A stretch of DNA of 14,619 bases from CG2-30-40-21 sp043806395 (lineage in GTDB: Bacteria; UBA9089; CG2-30-40-21), in the NCBI GenBank assembly GCA_043806395.1, contig JAZDHC010000295.1, positions 1 through 14,619 on the forward strand. The letters run 5' to 3'. The notes below the pieces were generated by a model. The model was not told the origin of the DNA. It did no database searches and saw only the letters and a program-made list of their open reading frames with translations. Within the stretch, counting starts at the first letter, position 1. Every line of letters begins with the position of its first letter. A program made the translations under genes and the position numbers. Positions 6,438 to 14,618 of the stretch are shown here, piece by piece.

Positions 6438-9122
6438 ATGATTAAATTAACCATTGACAAAAAATCAATTTCCGTACAGGAAGGCACAACCATTCTTGAT
6501 GCCGCAAAGTCTTGTAGTATCAAGATACCACATCTGTGTTATCAAAAAGGGTTGTGCCCAACAAGTGCTTGCCGTTTGTGCGTAGTTGAGGTAGCAGGGG
6601 TAAATAGCTTAGTCGCCTCGTGTTCATCCCTGGCAAAAGAAGGCATGGAGGTTCGCACCAATACAGAAAGGGTAACCTCAGCCAGAAGGCTTGTTCTTGA
6701 ACTGCTTCTGTCTGACCATCCAAAGGATTGCCTTATCTGCGAAAAAAATGGTGTATGTAAACTCCAACGATATTCCTATGAAATGGGGATAGAGGACAGC
6801 CGATTCTCAGGGGAAAGGCATCACCATTCAATAGATTCAAGCAATCCGCTCATCGAAAGGGATTATAATAAATGTATCCTTTGTGGCAGGTGTGTAAACA
6901 TCTGTGAAAAGGAGATGGGCAGGAGTGTTATAAATTACCTTAATCGTGGGTTTGAAACACGAATAGGGACATATTTTGATAAGCCACTTCAGGATGCAGG
7001 GTGTGCCTTTTGTGGGCAGTGCGTGAGTGTTTGCCCGGTTGGTGCTTTGACGGAAAAACAGGCAAAGGGTAGGGGACGAGTCTGGGAGACAAAAAAGACA
7101 ACAACTATTTGCCCCTATTGCGGTTGTGGATGTACACTTGACCTCAATGTCAAGGACAATCAGGTGGTTAAAGTTTCGTCAAGCAATGATTCAGGGATTA
7201 ATCATGGCAGGCTTTGCGTTAAGGGCAGGTTTGGCTATGATTTTATCCACCGTGATGACAGGCTTAAAAACCCATTGATACGAAAAGATGGTGAATTGAC
7301 CGAGGCTTCGTGGGATGAGGCATTAGATTTGATTGCCAAGCGATTCAGCCAGATAAAAAATGAACAAGGGGCAGATGCTTTGGCTGGTATCTCCTCTGCC
7401 AGATGTACTAATGAGGAGAACTACCTATTCCAGAAGTTTATGCGGGCAGTTATTGGTACAAACAATGTTGACCATTGTGCCAGACTCTGCCATGCCTCAA
7501 CCGTTGTTGGGCTGGCAACGGCTTTTGGCTCAGGTGCCATGACCAATGCCATAGATGAGATACAGGATACAAAATGTATCATTTTGACTGGCTCAAACAC
7601 AACAGATTGCCACCCAATTATTGGCATTGAAATACGAAAGGCTGTGGCAAATGGGGCAAAGCTCATTGTGGTTGACCCCAGAGAGATAGAGTTGACTGAT
7701 ATTGCCCATATCCATCTCCAGCAAAAGCCTGGTACAGATGTTGCGTGGATGAATGCCATGATGAATGTTATTCTGTCAGAGGGATTGCATGATCAGGAGT
7801 TTATTGATTCGCGGTGCGAAGGGTTTGAGGAATTCAAGGCAAGCATAGAAAAATATACCCCGGAGTATGCCTCAGAAATAACTGGTATTTCGGCTACATT
7901 GATACAGGAGGCAGCCAGAATATATGCCCAGGCTGAAACAGCATGTATCGTGTATTCCATGGGTATTACCCAGCATACAACCGGTGTGGATAATGTGCTT
8001 TGTACCGCCAATCTGGCCATGCTTACAGGCAATATTGGCAAGAGATCAACCGGGGTTTTGCCCTTACGGGGGCAGAATAATGTTCAGGGATCATGTGATA
8101 TGGGTGCCCTGCCAAATGTGTATTCAGGGTATCAAATAGTATCTGACGAAAATATAAGGCATAAATTTGAACAGGCATGGGTCGTTAATCTGTCCTCATC
8201 ACCGGGTATTACCCTGACCGAGATGTTGCATGACAATATCAAGGCATTATATATCATGGGTGAAAATCCAGTTGTATCTGACCCTGATGCAAATCATGTC
8301 AAACAGGCTTTACAGGACAAGGAATTCCTTGTAGTTCAGGATATATTTTTGACTGAAACAGCCCAATTAGCGGATGTAGTTCTGCCTGCGGTTACTTTTG
8401 CGGAGAAGGATGGCACATTTACCAATACCGAACGCCGTGTACAGAGGATAAGAAAGGCTACCCAGCCTATTGGTGAGGCTATGGTTGATTGGAAAATCAT
8501 CTGCGAAATTGCTGCAAGGATGAATTATAAGATGGGTTATGAGTCGTGTGAGCAGATAATGGACGAGATTGCTATCCTTACCCCATCATATGGAGGGATT
8601 AATTATAAACGACTGGAAAGTGGCGGTCTGCAATGGCCTTGCCTGGACATTCTTCATCCGGGAACACCATATTTACATAAAGATAAATTCACCCGCGGCA
8701 AGGGTAAATTTTCTAGCGTTGAGTATATTCCGGCTGCTGAACTGCCAAGTAATGAATACCCATATGTTTTAACCACAGGTCGTATTCTGGAGCATTACCA
8801 TACTGGTTCCATGACCAGAAGGTGTGTTGGATTGGATTGGATATGCAAGCAAGGCTTTGTTGAGATAAATCCAATGGACGCTAAAAATCTTGGGGTCAGT
8901 GATGGGGATATGGTTAAGGTTTCGACTGCTCGTGGTGAGATAGAGTTGCTTGCCAGGGTTGTTGTGACCATACAGCAGGGTGTCTTGTTTATCCCCTTCC
9001 ATTTTGCCGAGGCCTCAGCTAATGTGTTGACCAATCCGGCATTAGACCCAAAGGCAAAGATACCGGAGCTTAAGGTGTGTAGTGCTCAGGTTGTTATGGT
9101 AAAAAAACAAGTGGCTGAGTAG
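6438..9122 (+). CDS. fdhA: Formate dehydrogenase catalytic subunit, cysteine form, with NuoG-like Fe-S front end
   Basis: This 894-residue protein oxidises formate to CO2 or runs in reverse, and it has the length of the acetogen-type NAD(P)-linked FdhA. Its N terminus is NuoG-like: a [2Fe-2S] site (C34, C45, C48, C62), a His-ligated [4Fe-4S] site (H94, C98, C101, C107), and two ferredoxin clusters (C146, C149, C152, C156 and C189, C192, C195, C199). The molybdopterin part begins with a [4Fe-4S] site CPYCGCGC (C225, C228, C232) plus C260. The metal ligand is C351 in NVDHCARLCHAS, encoded by TGC at 7488-7490, where many relatives use selenocysteine (TGA). The family motifs MGITQHTTGVDN and LPLRGQNNVQGSCDMGALPN follow, and a C-terminal MGD-binding domain lies from about residue 770. 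No twin-arginine signal is present, so it acts in the cytoplasm. The four Fe-S clusters lead towards the NuoF/NuoE partner. Whether the metal is Mo or W cannot be told from sequence. Confidence 0.93.
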   Translation: MIKLTIDKKSISVQEGTTILDAAKSCSIKIPHLCYQKGLCPTSACRLCVVEVAGVNSLVASCSSLAKEGMEVRTNTERVTSARRLVLELLLSDHPKDCLICEKNGVCKLQRYSYEMGIEDSRFSGERHHHSIDSSNPLIERDYNKCILCGRCVNICEKEMGRSVINYLNRGFETRIGTYFDKPLQDAGCAFCGQCVSVCPVGALTEKQAKGRGRVWETKKTTTICPYCGCGCTLDLNVKDNQVVKVSSSNDSGINHGRLCVKGRFGYDFIHRDDRLKNPLIRKDGELTEASWDEALDLIAKRFSQIKNEQGADALAGISSARCTNEENYLFQKFMRAVIGTNNVDHCARLCHASTVVGLATAFGSGAMTNAIDEIQDTKCIILTGSNTTDCHPIIGIEIRKAVANGAKLIVVDPREIELTDIAHIHLQQKPGTDVAWMNAMMNVILSEGLHDQEFIDSRCEGFEEFKASIEKYTPEYASEITGISATLIQEAARIYAQAETACIVYSMGITQHTTGVDNVLCTANLAMLTGNIGKRSTGVLPLRGQNNVQGSCDMGALPNVYSGYQIVSDENIRHKFEQAWVVNLSSSPGITLTEMLHDNIKALYIMGENPVVSDPDANHVKQALQDKEFLVVQDIFLTETAQLADVVLPAVTFAEKDGTFTNTERRVQRIRKATQPIGEAMVDWKIICEIAARMNYKMGYESCEQIMDEIAILTPSYGGINYKRLESGGLQWPCLDILHPGTPYLHKDKFTRGKGKFSSVEYIPAAELPSNEYPYVLTTGRILEHYHTGSMTRRCVGLDWICKQGFVEINPMDAKNLGVSDGDMVKVSTARGEIELLARVVVTIQQGVLFIPFHFAEASANVLTNPALDPKAKIPELKVCSAQVVMVKKQVAE

Positions 9123-9247
9123 TTAAGGCTAAGGCTAATGTAAATCCCAAAACCTGTCGATATTAAGGATAGAAAGAAGGAAAATGATCAAGATTATAGT
9201 TTTTTGCGACAATTATAAAAAAAAGTTACTTTTTATTAAAATTTTTC

Positions 9248-9276
9248 TTGACAAATTTTAATAAATAATATATATT
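9248..9276 (+). promoter_or_regulatory. Strong sigma70-type promoter
   Basis: TTGACA (9248-9253) is followed after exactly 17 bases by TATATT (9271-9276), with AT-rich flanks. A start near 9283 would give either a long leader for flgD or a separate small RNA. No sigma28- or sigma54-type flagellar promoter is obvious nearby, which is unusual for a hook gene. Confidence 0.65.
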
Positions 9277-9564
9277 ATACATGTTTTAGAGCCGTTTGAT
9301 ACCTGAAATTACTTTTCTACATGCCTGCCTTGAAGAACTGGGGGAAAAAACTGGGATTATGGGCATTTTATTCAATGGGTGTTTACAAGGGAATTACATG
9401 TTATAATTATGTTGTTTTTTTTGCATACTTTGAATAGAATTATACCAACGAAGCACAGGCTGCTTGCTTGTGAACCACACTTGTGAAATAATGCAACATA
9501 TTAACATCACCTGTTTGCGTGCAACATACAGGTAGGTGATTATTTTATTGATAGAGGGTTGAAA

Positions 9565-9586
9565 GGGCAGACACATAGGTCTGCCC
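9565..9586 (+). repeat. GGGCAGAC palindromic hairpin before flgD
   Basis: GGGCAGAC (9565-9572) and GTCTGCCC (9579-9586) form a perfect 8-base-pair stem with an ACATAG loop, followed by CTACA. It ends 7 bases before the flgD ribosome-binding site (GAGGAGG at 9594-9600). Short GGGCAGAC...GTCTGCCCCTAC palindromes are a familiar kind of dispersed repeat in bacterial genomes. Here it could affect flgD translation (inference). Confidence 0.75.
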
Positions 9587-9593
9587 CTACACA

Positions 9594-9600
9594 GAGGAGG
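9594..9600 (+). promoter_or_regulatory. Ribosome-binding site fixing the flgD start
   Basis: GAGGAGG lies 6 bases before the ATG at 9607. An upstream in-frame TTG at 9559 would translate the palindromic repeat and is rejected. Confidence 0.85.
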
Positions 9601-9606
9601 TTTGAG

Positions 9607-10053
9607 ATGGCTGATGTAAGCGGAATTACCTCATCATTAGCGGCAACAACACAGGCAGTAACAACAGCAACCAATGCGGCAAGTATCCTTGGTAAGGATG
9701 ATTTTCTGCAGCTCCTTACAACCCAGCTCAGGTATCAGGACCCTCTGAAGCCGATGGATAATACAGAGTTTGTTTCACAGATGGCACAGTTTTCCTCGCT
9801 GGAGCAGATGGCAAACCTGAATACGAGTTTTGAGAGTTTTTCAACCTTGCTGAGTTCATCTTTGAACATGCAAAATACACTGGCTTTTCTGGATAGGACT
9901 GTAGTTGTTAATGATACAGCAAATCCAGGCAAAACGGTTGAGGGTAAGGTAACGGGTATAGATTATAAGACAGCTGTTCCTTCGTTATCATTAGATGTAA
10001 ACGGGGTAACAAGAAATATTAGCGTAGCAGATATTCTCCAGATTAAATCGTGA
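9607..10053 (+). CDS. flgD: Flagellar hook assembly scaffold FlgD (short form)
   Basis: FlgD caps the growing hook and guides FlgE subunits into place. This 148-residue protein has the conserved N-terminal region with LGKDDFLQLLTTQLRYQDPL followed by KPMDNTEFVSQMAQFSSLEQ, which is diagnostic. It then has a helical stretch and a short beta-rich end (FLDRTVVVNDTANPGKTVEG region). Enterobacterial FlgD is over 200 residues with C-terminal tudor- and Ig-like domains; this one is short, like the Bacillus type. It is followed 56 bases later by flgE, the usual gene order. No signal peptide is expected because FlgD leaves through the flagellar export apparatus. The upstream leader is unusually long. 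Confidence 0.93.
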   Translation: MADVSGITSSLAATTQAVTTATNAASILGKDDFLQLLTTQLRYQDPLKPMDNTEFVSQMAQFSSLEQMANLNTSFESFSTLLSSSLNMQNTLAFLDRTVVVNDTANPGKTVEGKVTGIDYKTAVPSLSLDVNGVTRNISVADILQIKS

Positions 10054-10070
10054 AAAAACAGAAAGATTTT

Positions 10071-10090
10071 AACTGAATAATATTTCAGTT
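10071..10090 (+). promoter_or_regulatory. Hairpin before the flgE ribosome-binding site
   Basis: AACTGAA (10071-10077) and TTCAGTT (10084-10090) form a 7-base-pair stem with a 6-base loop, ending 3 bases before the flgE ribosome-binding site at 10094-10102. No T-run follows, so it is not a classical terminator. It may modulate flgE translation or be chance in AT-rich DNA. Confidence 0.4.
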
Positions 10091-10093
10091 GAG

Positions 10094-10102
10094 AAGGGGG
10101 GG
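10094..10102 (+). promoter_or_regulatory. Ribosome-binding site fixing the flgE start
   Basis: An AAGGGGGGG run lies 7 bases before the ATG at 10110. The upstream in-frame TTG at 10089 has no site of its own and is rejected. Confidence 0.8.
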
Positions 10103-10109
10103 CTTTAAG

Positions 10110-13100
10110 ATGATATCGTCCTTTTATGCAGGCGTAAGTGGACTACATGTTAATCAATTATGGTTAGACATTGTAGGTGAAAATTTAGCCAATGTAAATA
10201 CAACTGGTTTTAAAAAGTCCCGTCCTATATTTGAGGATATCCTGAATCAAAACTATAAACCGGCACAGGAGGCTCAAAATGGGATAGGTGGTATTAACCC
10301 TATGCAGATTGGGAATGGGGTAACAATGGCTTCAGTTGAAGTACTCCATAAACAGGGGACAGATCTTACAACGGATAAGAATACTGATTTAGCAATTATT
10401 GGTGAAGGAAGTTTTTTTGTTGTTAATGATGGTATTAGTCCAGATGATCTTTATACCCGTTCTGGCGCATTTAATTTTGATCCTGAGGGTAATCTGGTAA
10501 ATCAAAGTGGATTAAAGGTACAGGGATGGAATGCCTTGAGGGATGATATTACTGATTATCTGATTAAAAATGACTCTAATAAAACACTAATTGATACCAA
10601 TCTTCCTCTTGAAGGTGTCAAGATAGTTCGTAATGATATTCTGCCTGGTGAAGCAACTACTAAACTTACCCTTTCAAGTGGACTCAACTCTCAACAAAAT
10701 ATAGCTATTGATCCAGTTAGTCTTGGTTTTACAAAAAATATTGAGAGTGTGGTGCCTGTTGGCAAAGGATTAAAGACTCTTGATAAGGCTGCTGCCTGGG
10801 CTGATGCTGGATTTAACAAAACGCCTGATGGAATGATTTCAATTAATGGTGCTGAATTTAAGATTGGTGGTGATGGTGGATATGGCAGTCCATTGGTGTT
10901 GATGAATGCTATTAATCAATCTGCTCAGGCAGGGGTAACAATAGATTATGATGGTGGTAAATTTATAATCACACCCGATAATTCGGGTGTAGATATTGCC
11001 TTGACCGAAACCCCTATTACCCCTGGTCAGGGATTCTTTACTCAATCAATGATTAAGGCAGGGACAAAGGAAACTCCTTATATTTATAATACCAGTTTTA
11101 ACACTCAGATACAATTTGAACATCTGCTTGATCCTAACAACCCTGATAAAAACTATTATCGATGGCGGGCAATAGATCCCCTTACCACAGATTTGCTTAC
11201 CACAAATGCTTATCATTATGAACGAGGGGATGTAATGCAGGGACAGGGTGCTATTGATCCTGGATCGGCAACCAAAGAGGAGTTGAAGTTAGAATCGATT
11301 AATGTTATTGATGAGCTTACTGGATTGATAGCAACAACTATATGGTATGCTAATATTTCTAATCCTGATATAGATCCTACCACTATGAGAGTTTACATCA
11401 ATGACCCCATGACCAATAGTACTATCCTTGCTACCCAGGGTAAGTGGAAAAATCCTGATCCCATGGGTGCGAATACAACTGTCTATTATTTTGATGATAA
11501 TGGTGGGGATGCCAGATTTGGTAAATCTAAGAATGGTTTAGATAGAATTGTTTTTAGCACAGCACTTCTTACCCCTACTCTTTCTGCTCCTCAAGCAGTT
11601 ATTACTGTGGATTACCAGAGAAATGGATTTAATATGCATAATTCAACGGCAGATCCTGCCAGTTTGAAGATAAAACAAAATGGAGCAGAAATGCCAGCCT
11701 CTTTATGGAAATTTAATGATAATCAGGGGATAGGTGGAAGTGATCAAATAACATTTTATTCTGCTGCAAGCAAGGATGAGGTGGTAAATAATAATCTAAG
11801 TATGACGGCACCCTTTGCTAAAGCTGGGTTTAACTGGAATGCACCCATAGGCACATCTGCGGTCTGGTCAACAAGTACCTTGAGCAGTCAGGTTCATTTT
11901 AAGTGGAACGGTGGAAGTTGGACATCAGGTGCCCTTAGCTCGTATAATAGTGTGGGACTATTTATGTCCGCTGTAAAACAAGGAACAGGTAATAAGGTAA
12001 CCATTGAATATGATTCACGGACAGATAGGTTTACCTTAACTAATATAGTAGCTGTCTCTGCCTATCAAACTACAGCAACCGGATTCTTTAGTCTTGCCAA
12101 GTTAAAGGGTGAAGGTACATCGCAAAATAGTGTAACGCCAGATTATTCATGGGTATCCTTTGATGCTGGAGAAAATCCTGTTAGTAGGGATGAGGTTATT
12201 GCCAATCAATTAGATACCAGACAAACCTTTGGAAGGGCAGGGTTTAATAATGGTGGTCCTGCTGGAAGTAGTCTGATTACCTTTAGTTGGCTGGCAATTA
12301 ATCCTGATACTAATTTGCTTCAATCCTTTGTATGGACCAGTCCAACCATGAGTGCCTTTACTACTGTGGATAGCTTTATTAATATGGTGAATGATGCTGT
12401 AGATGGTAATAGCGGAACAAATCGTCCTCTGCCGGTTATCTTGAGGTATGACCCTATTCTTGACAGATTTACTCTTGTCAATACCAATCAGTCTGAATAC
12501 CGTGTTCGTGTGCAACAGAATAATGCAAATGGGTTCTTGACCAATGCAAAGCTCTTGACTGACACATTGGGTGCAAAAGAGATTCCTCATTCAATTATTG
12601 ATAGCAAGGATGTTGTTACAGCAGATTATTATGCTAATAAGGGTACCAGTGCCAAAGGGATATTAGAATTAGATGCAAATAAAAAGGTGATAAATAATTT
12701 TGTTGATACAGAGGCTGCTCCAATAGTTACGAGTGCTGCCAAGATAATGGGTTCAGCAGAGGGTATCAATATGGCTGGTGGATGGGGGCAGTTCTCAAAG
12801 GGAGTGGTAGATGGTACTATCAGTATTACTACTAAATTAGGGACATATAACTCCAGACAGATAAATTCAGCTAATTATGCTACAGTTTATGATTTGTTTC
12901 AGGAGATAAATACCAGTAGTGCTAAGGTGCATATTGCCTATCACTCTGATACAGACAGAATAAGTATTGCTACTGTTGGAGATGGTGATGAGATTATTTT
13001 GGAGGAAACTGGTTTGATGCCCTTGTTTTCTACCTTTAATATTACTACAGGAAAGGTAGTTGGTGGAAATAATAATGTGATCATGGATTTAGATACAGAA

Positions 13101-14618
13101 CGACCGACACCATTTGATGGTTGGCAGGAAACTACCGGGTTATATGGCACAGGTAACGATTATTTCAGGGTAAATATTACGCCAAATGAGATAAAGAATG
13201 ATAAGATTGGTGAGGGTGGAGGAGGAATGCGTGGTACACAGGTTCTTGATGAGATCCATCGTGGTGCCCAGACCACTATCAATATGTTGAATGCAGATGT
13301 TGATGAGTCTACAATTACGGTTTATGATGTGACTGGTGGAGTGATTGTTCAAAAGGGGAAACCGATTGTAGTTGCTGGGGTTTATTGGGAATTTTCTGAT
13401 AATACAGGACCTGGAAGTAGGGATCAGATTAAGTTGATTGATTCTGCTGGTGCAGGAGATTTTTATGTAAGCTATACCAGATTGAATGCCTTTGATTTAG
13501 CTCATCCAGATGTTGACAAGACAACCCTTGCAATAAAAGTAGATGGTAGGATATTGTCTAAGGATGAGTATACATTCTTAGATGGTCAGGGAACAAATGG
13601 ATTAGACAAGATACTTATTAATCCGCAGACAGATGAAAAATCACCAGGAAATATTGGTGCAGGTGATGTTACTGTTGACTATCGATTAACCACACCACAG
13701 GCGGTTGATTTCTTTATCCCCAATGGGAATAATGGTGCTGAGACAATTAGCTTTACACCAAATAGTAGCTTGGCACAGTATGATCGGGGTGGAATTGCCT
13801 ATAAGGCTGATTCAGGTGCTAAGGCAGAGGCTACCTTAAAAGATAAGGAAAAGCGAGAATATAAGATAAGCACAGATCTTTTTGATGCCTATGGTGTTTC
13901 TTATAAAACAGATATGATCTTTGAGAGATTAAGTGAGAATAAATGGTTGTGGACAGTGATGAATCCAGTGGAAAAAGAAAAGGTGGCTGGATATGGGTTA
14001 TTGATGTTTAAGGGGGATGGAACCTTTGACTCTGAGAATTCTCAGGTTTTTGGTTCACCATCGGATCCAGGATTAATCGGTGGTAAGTTCAAAGGCATCT
14101 ATTTTGATGCACCAATAATGGCTACACCACCAGAATCCGGGGGTGCACCGCCAGCAGAAAATGGTGTAAATACGACTAAGATTAATGTTGATTTTGATCT
14201 GCTCCAACATACACTAAATGATATCAAGATAACCGATAAAGATGGTGCAAAGATGGGTAAGTTGGAGGAAAGTAAAACAACGATTGATAATAATGGACAA
14301 GTTATTGCCTCTTATGATAACGGACAGACTCTTACTATTGGCCAGATAGCCTTGGCTCTATTTGCTAATCCTTCTGGTATGGCAAAGTATGATGGTACCC
14401 TGTTTGGAGAAACTGTAAACTCTGGTTCAGCACAGATTGGTAAGCCAGGCTCTATTGGTCGGGGTACGCTTAAGGCAGGACACCTTGAGGGTTCAAATGT
14501 TGATCTGATAAAAGAGTTTGCAGATATGATCATTGCCCAACGAGCATTTCAGGCTAATGGAAAAACAGTAACAACTGCAGACCAGGTATTTCAAGATATA
14601 ATTGGGATAAAGAGATAA
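10110..14618 (+). CDS. flgE: Giant flagellar hook protein FlgE with inserted repeat modules
   Basis: FlgE polymerises into the hook joining the flagellar rod to the filament. The ends are standard. The N-terminal rod domain has YAGVSGLHVNQ and GENLANVNTTGFKKSR, then LAIIGEGSFFVV and LYTRSGAFNFDPEGNLV. The C-terminal segment (about 1447-1502) has GSIGRGTLKAGHLEGSNVDL and MIIAQRAFQANGKTV. A FlgE core-like domain (about 1240-1330) has DLFDAYGVSYKTDMIF and NKWLWTV. Between them are about 1000 extra residues. One module type, resembling the flagellin/FliD IN motif with V-x-I-x-Y-D...D-R-F-T-L, occurs at about 231-322, 569-669, 707-816 and 888-985. A second type, with D-x-x-(T/S)-(L/M/I) then DGQGTNGLDKI-like text, occurs at about 418-505, 510-555, 1059-1126 and 1127-1194. 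Typical FlgE has about 400-700 residues; this has 1502 and no frameshift. The stop codon is complete one base before the window ends. Confidence 0.93.
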   Translation: MISSFYAGVSGLHVNQLWLDIVGENLANVNTTGFKKSRPIFEDILNQNYKPAQEAQNGIGGINPMQIGNGVTMASVEVLHKQGTDLTTDKNTDLAIIGEGSFFVVNDGISPDDLYTRSGAFNFDPEGNLVNQSGLKVQGWNALRDDITDYLIKNDSNKTLIDTNLPLEGVKIVRNDILPGEATTKLTLSSGLNSQQNIAIDPVSLGFTKNIESVVPVGKGLKTLDKAAAWADAGFNKTPDGMISINGAEFKIGGDGGYGSPLVLMNAINQSAQAGVTIDYDGGKFIITPDNSGVDIALTETPITPGQGFFTQSMIKAGTKETPYIYNTSFNTQIQFEHLLDPNNPDKNYYRWRAIDPLTTDLLTTNAYHYERGDVMQGQGAIDPGSATKEELKLESINVIDELTGLIATTIWYANISNPDIDPTTMRVYINDPMTNSTILATQGKWKNPDPMGANTTVYYFDDNGGDARFGKSKNGLDRIVFSTALLTPTLSAPQAVITVDYQRNGFNMHNSTADPASLKIKQNGAEMPASLWKFNDNQGIGGSDQITFYSAASKDEVVNNNLSMTAPFAKAGFNWNAPIGTSAVWSTSTLSSQVHFKWNGGSWTSGALSSYNSVGLFMSAVKQGTGNKVTIEYDSRTDRFTLTNIVAVSAYQTTATGFFSLAKLKGEGTSQNSVTPDYSWVSFDAGENPVSRDEVIANQLDTRQTFGRAGFNNGGPAGSSLITFSWLAINPDTNLLQSFVWTSPTMSAFTTVDSFINMVNDAVDGNSGTNRPLPVILRYDPILDRFTLVNTNQSEYRVRVQQNNANGFLTNAKLLTDTLGAKEIPHSIIDSKDVVTADYYANKGTSAKGILELDANKKVINNFVDTEAAPIVTSAAKIMGSAEGINMAGGWGQFSKGVVDGTISITTKLGTYNSRQINSANYATVYDLFQEINTSSAKVHIAYHSDTDRISIATVGDGDEIILEETGLMPLFSTFNITTGKVVGGNNNVIMDLDTERPTPFDGWQETTGLYGTGNDYFRVNITPNEIKNDKIGEGGGGMRGTQVLDEIHRGAQTTINMLNADVDESTITVYDVTGGVIVQKGKPIVVAGVYWEFSDNTGPGSRDQIKLIDSAGAGDFYVSYTRLNAFDLAHPDVDKTTLAIKVDGRILSKDEYTFLDGQGTNGLDKILINPQTDEKSPGNIGAGDVTVDYRLTTPQAVDFFIPNGNNGAETISFTPNSSLAQYDRGGIAYKADSGAKAEATLKDKEKREYKISTDLFDAYGVSYKTDMIFERLSENKWLWTVMNPVEKEKVAGYGLLMFKGDGTFDSENSQVFGSPSDPGLIGGKFKGIYFDAPIMATPPESGGAPPAENGVNTTKINVDFDLLQHTLNDIKITDKDGAKMGKLEESKTTIDNNGQVIASYDNGQTLTIGQIALALFANPSGMAKYDGTLFGETVNSGSAQIGKPGSIGRGTLKAGHLEGSNVDLIKEFADMIIAQRAFQANGKTVTTADQVFQDIIGIKR
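10800..11070 (+). repeat. FlgE internal module IN-1
   Basis: First of four related modules within flgE (residues about 231-322). It opens with ADAGFNKTPDGMISING, holds a VTIDYDGGKFIITPD strand pair, and closes with GFFTQSMIKAG. The opening and closing phrases recur in modules 2 and 3. Confidence 0.6.
11814..12116 (+). repeat. FlgE internal module IN-2
   Basis: Second copy (residues about 569-669). It opens with FAKAGFNWNAPIG, has VTIEYDSRTDRFTLTN, and closes with GFFSLAKLKGEG. It matches module 1 in layout but is strongly diverged in sequence, which suggests an old duplication. Confidence 0.65.
12228..12560 (+). repeat. FlgE internal module IN-3
   Basis: Third copy (residues about 707-816). 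It opens with FGRAGFNNGGPAGSS, has VILRYDPILDRFTLVN, and closes with GFLTNAKLL. It is closest in layout to module 2, from which it is separated by only about 40 residues. Confidence 0.65.
12771..13064 (+). repeat. FlgE internal module IN-4
   Basis: Fourth and most diverged copy (residues about 888-985). It has TVYDLFQEINTSSAKVHIAY followed by SDTDRISIAT, the part that most resembles the IN motif of flagellin and FliD. The AGFN opening is reduced to AGGWGQF. Confidence 0.55.

Larger units (their letters stand above)
9123..9606 (+). other. Long spacer between fdhA and flgD
   Basis: This 484-base region has no convincing gene. It contains a promoter (9248-9276), a potential hairpin ATGCC/GGCAT (9321-9325 with 9362-9366), a T8 run at 9415-9422, a 9-base direct repeat TGCAACATA (9492-9500 and 9520-9528), a hairpin ACCTGT/ACAGGT (9509-9514 with 9528-9533), and the GGGCAGAC hairpin at 9565-9586. 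I see no clear intrinsic terminator just after fdhA. If the promoter drives flgD, the mRNA leader is about 320 bases. Confidence 0.6.

Noticed and set aside
9123..9247. Intrinsic terminator after fdhA
   Set aside because: There are A- and T-runs around 9200-9245 but no GC-rich stem directly before a T-run.
9321..9437. A 38-codon open frame (MPALKNWGKKLGLW...) downstream of the 9248 promoter
   Set aside because: It has no ribosome-binding site and no recognisable pattern, and it overlaps potential hairpins. It is too weak to list as a gene, though the promoter position leaves a small chance.
9123..9606. Sigma54 or sigma28 flagellar promoter before flgD
   Set aside because: I found no TGGCAC-N5-TTGC pattern or TAAA with a spaced GCCGATAA; only the sigma70-like site is convincing.
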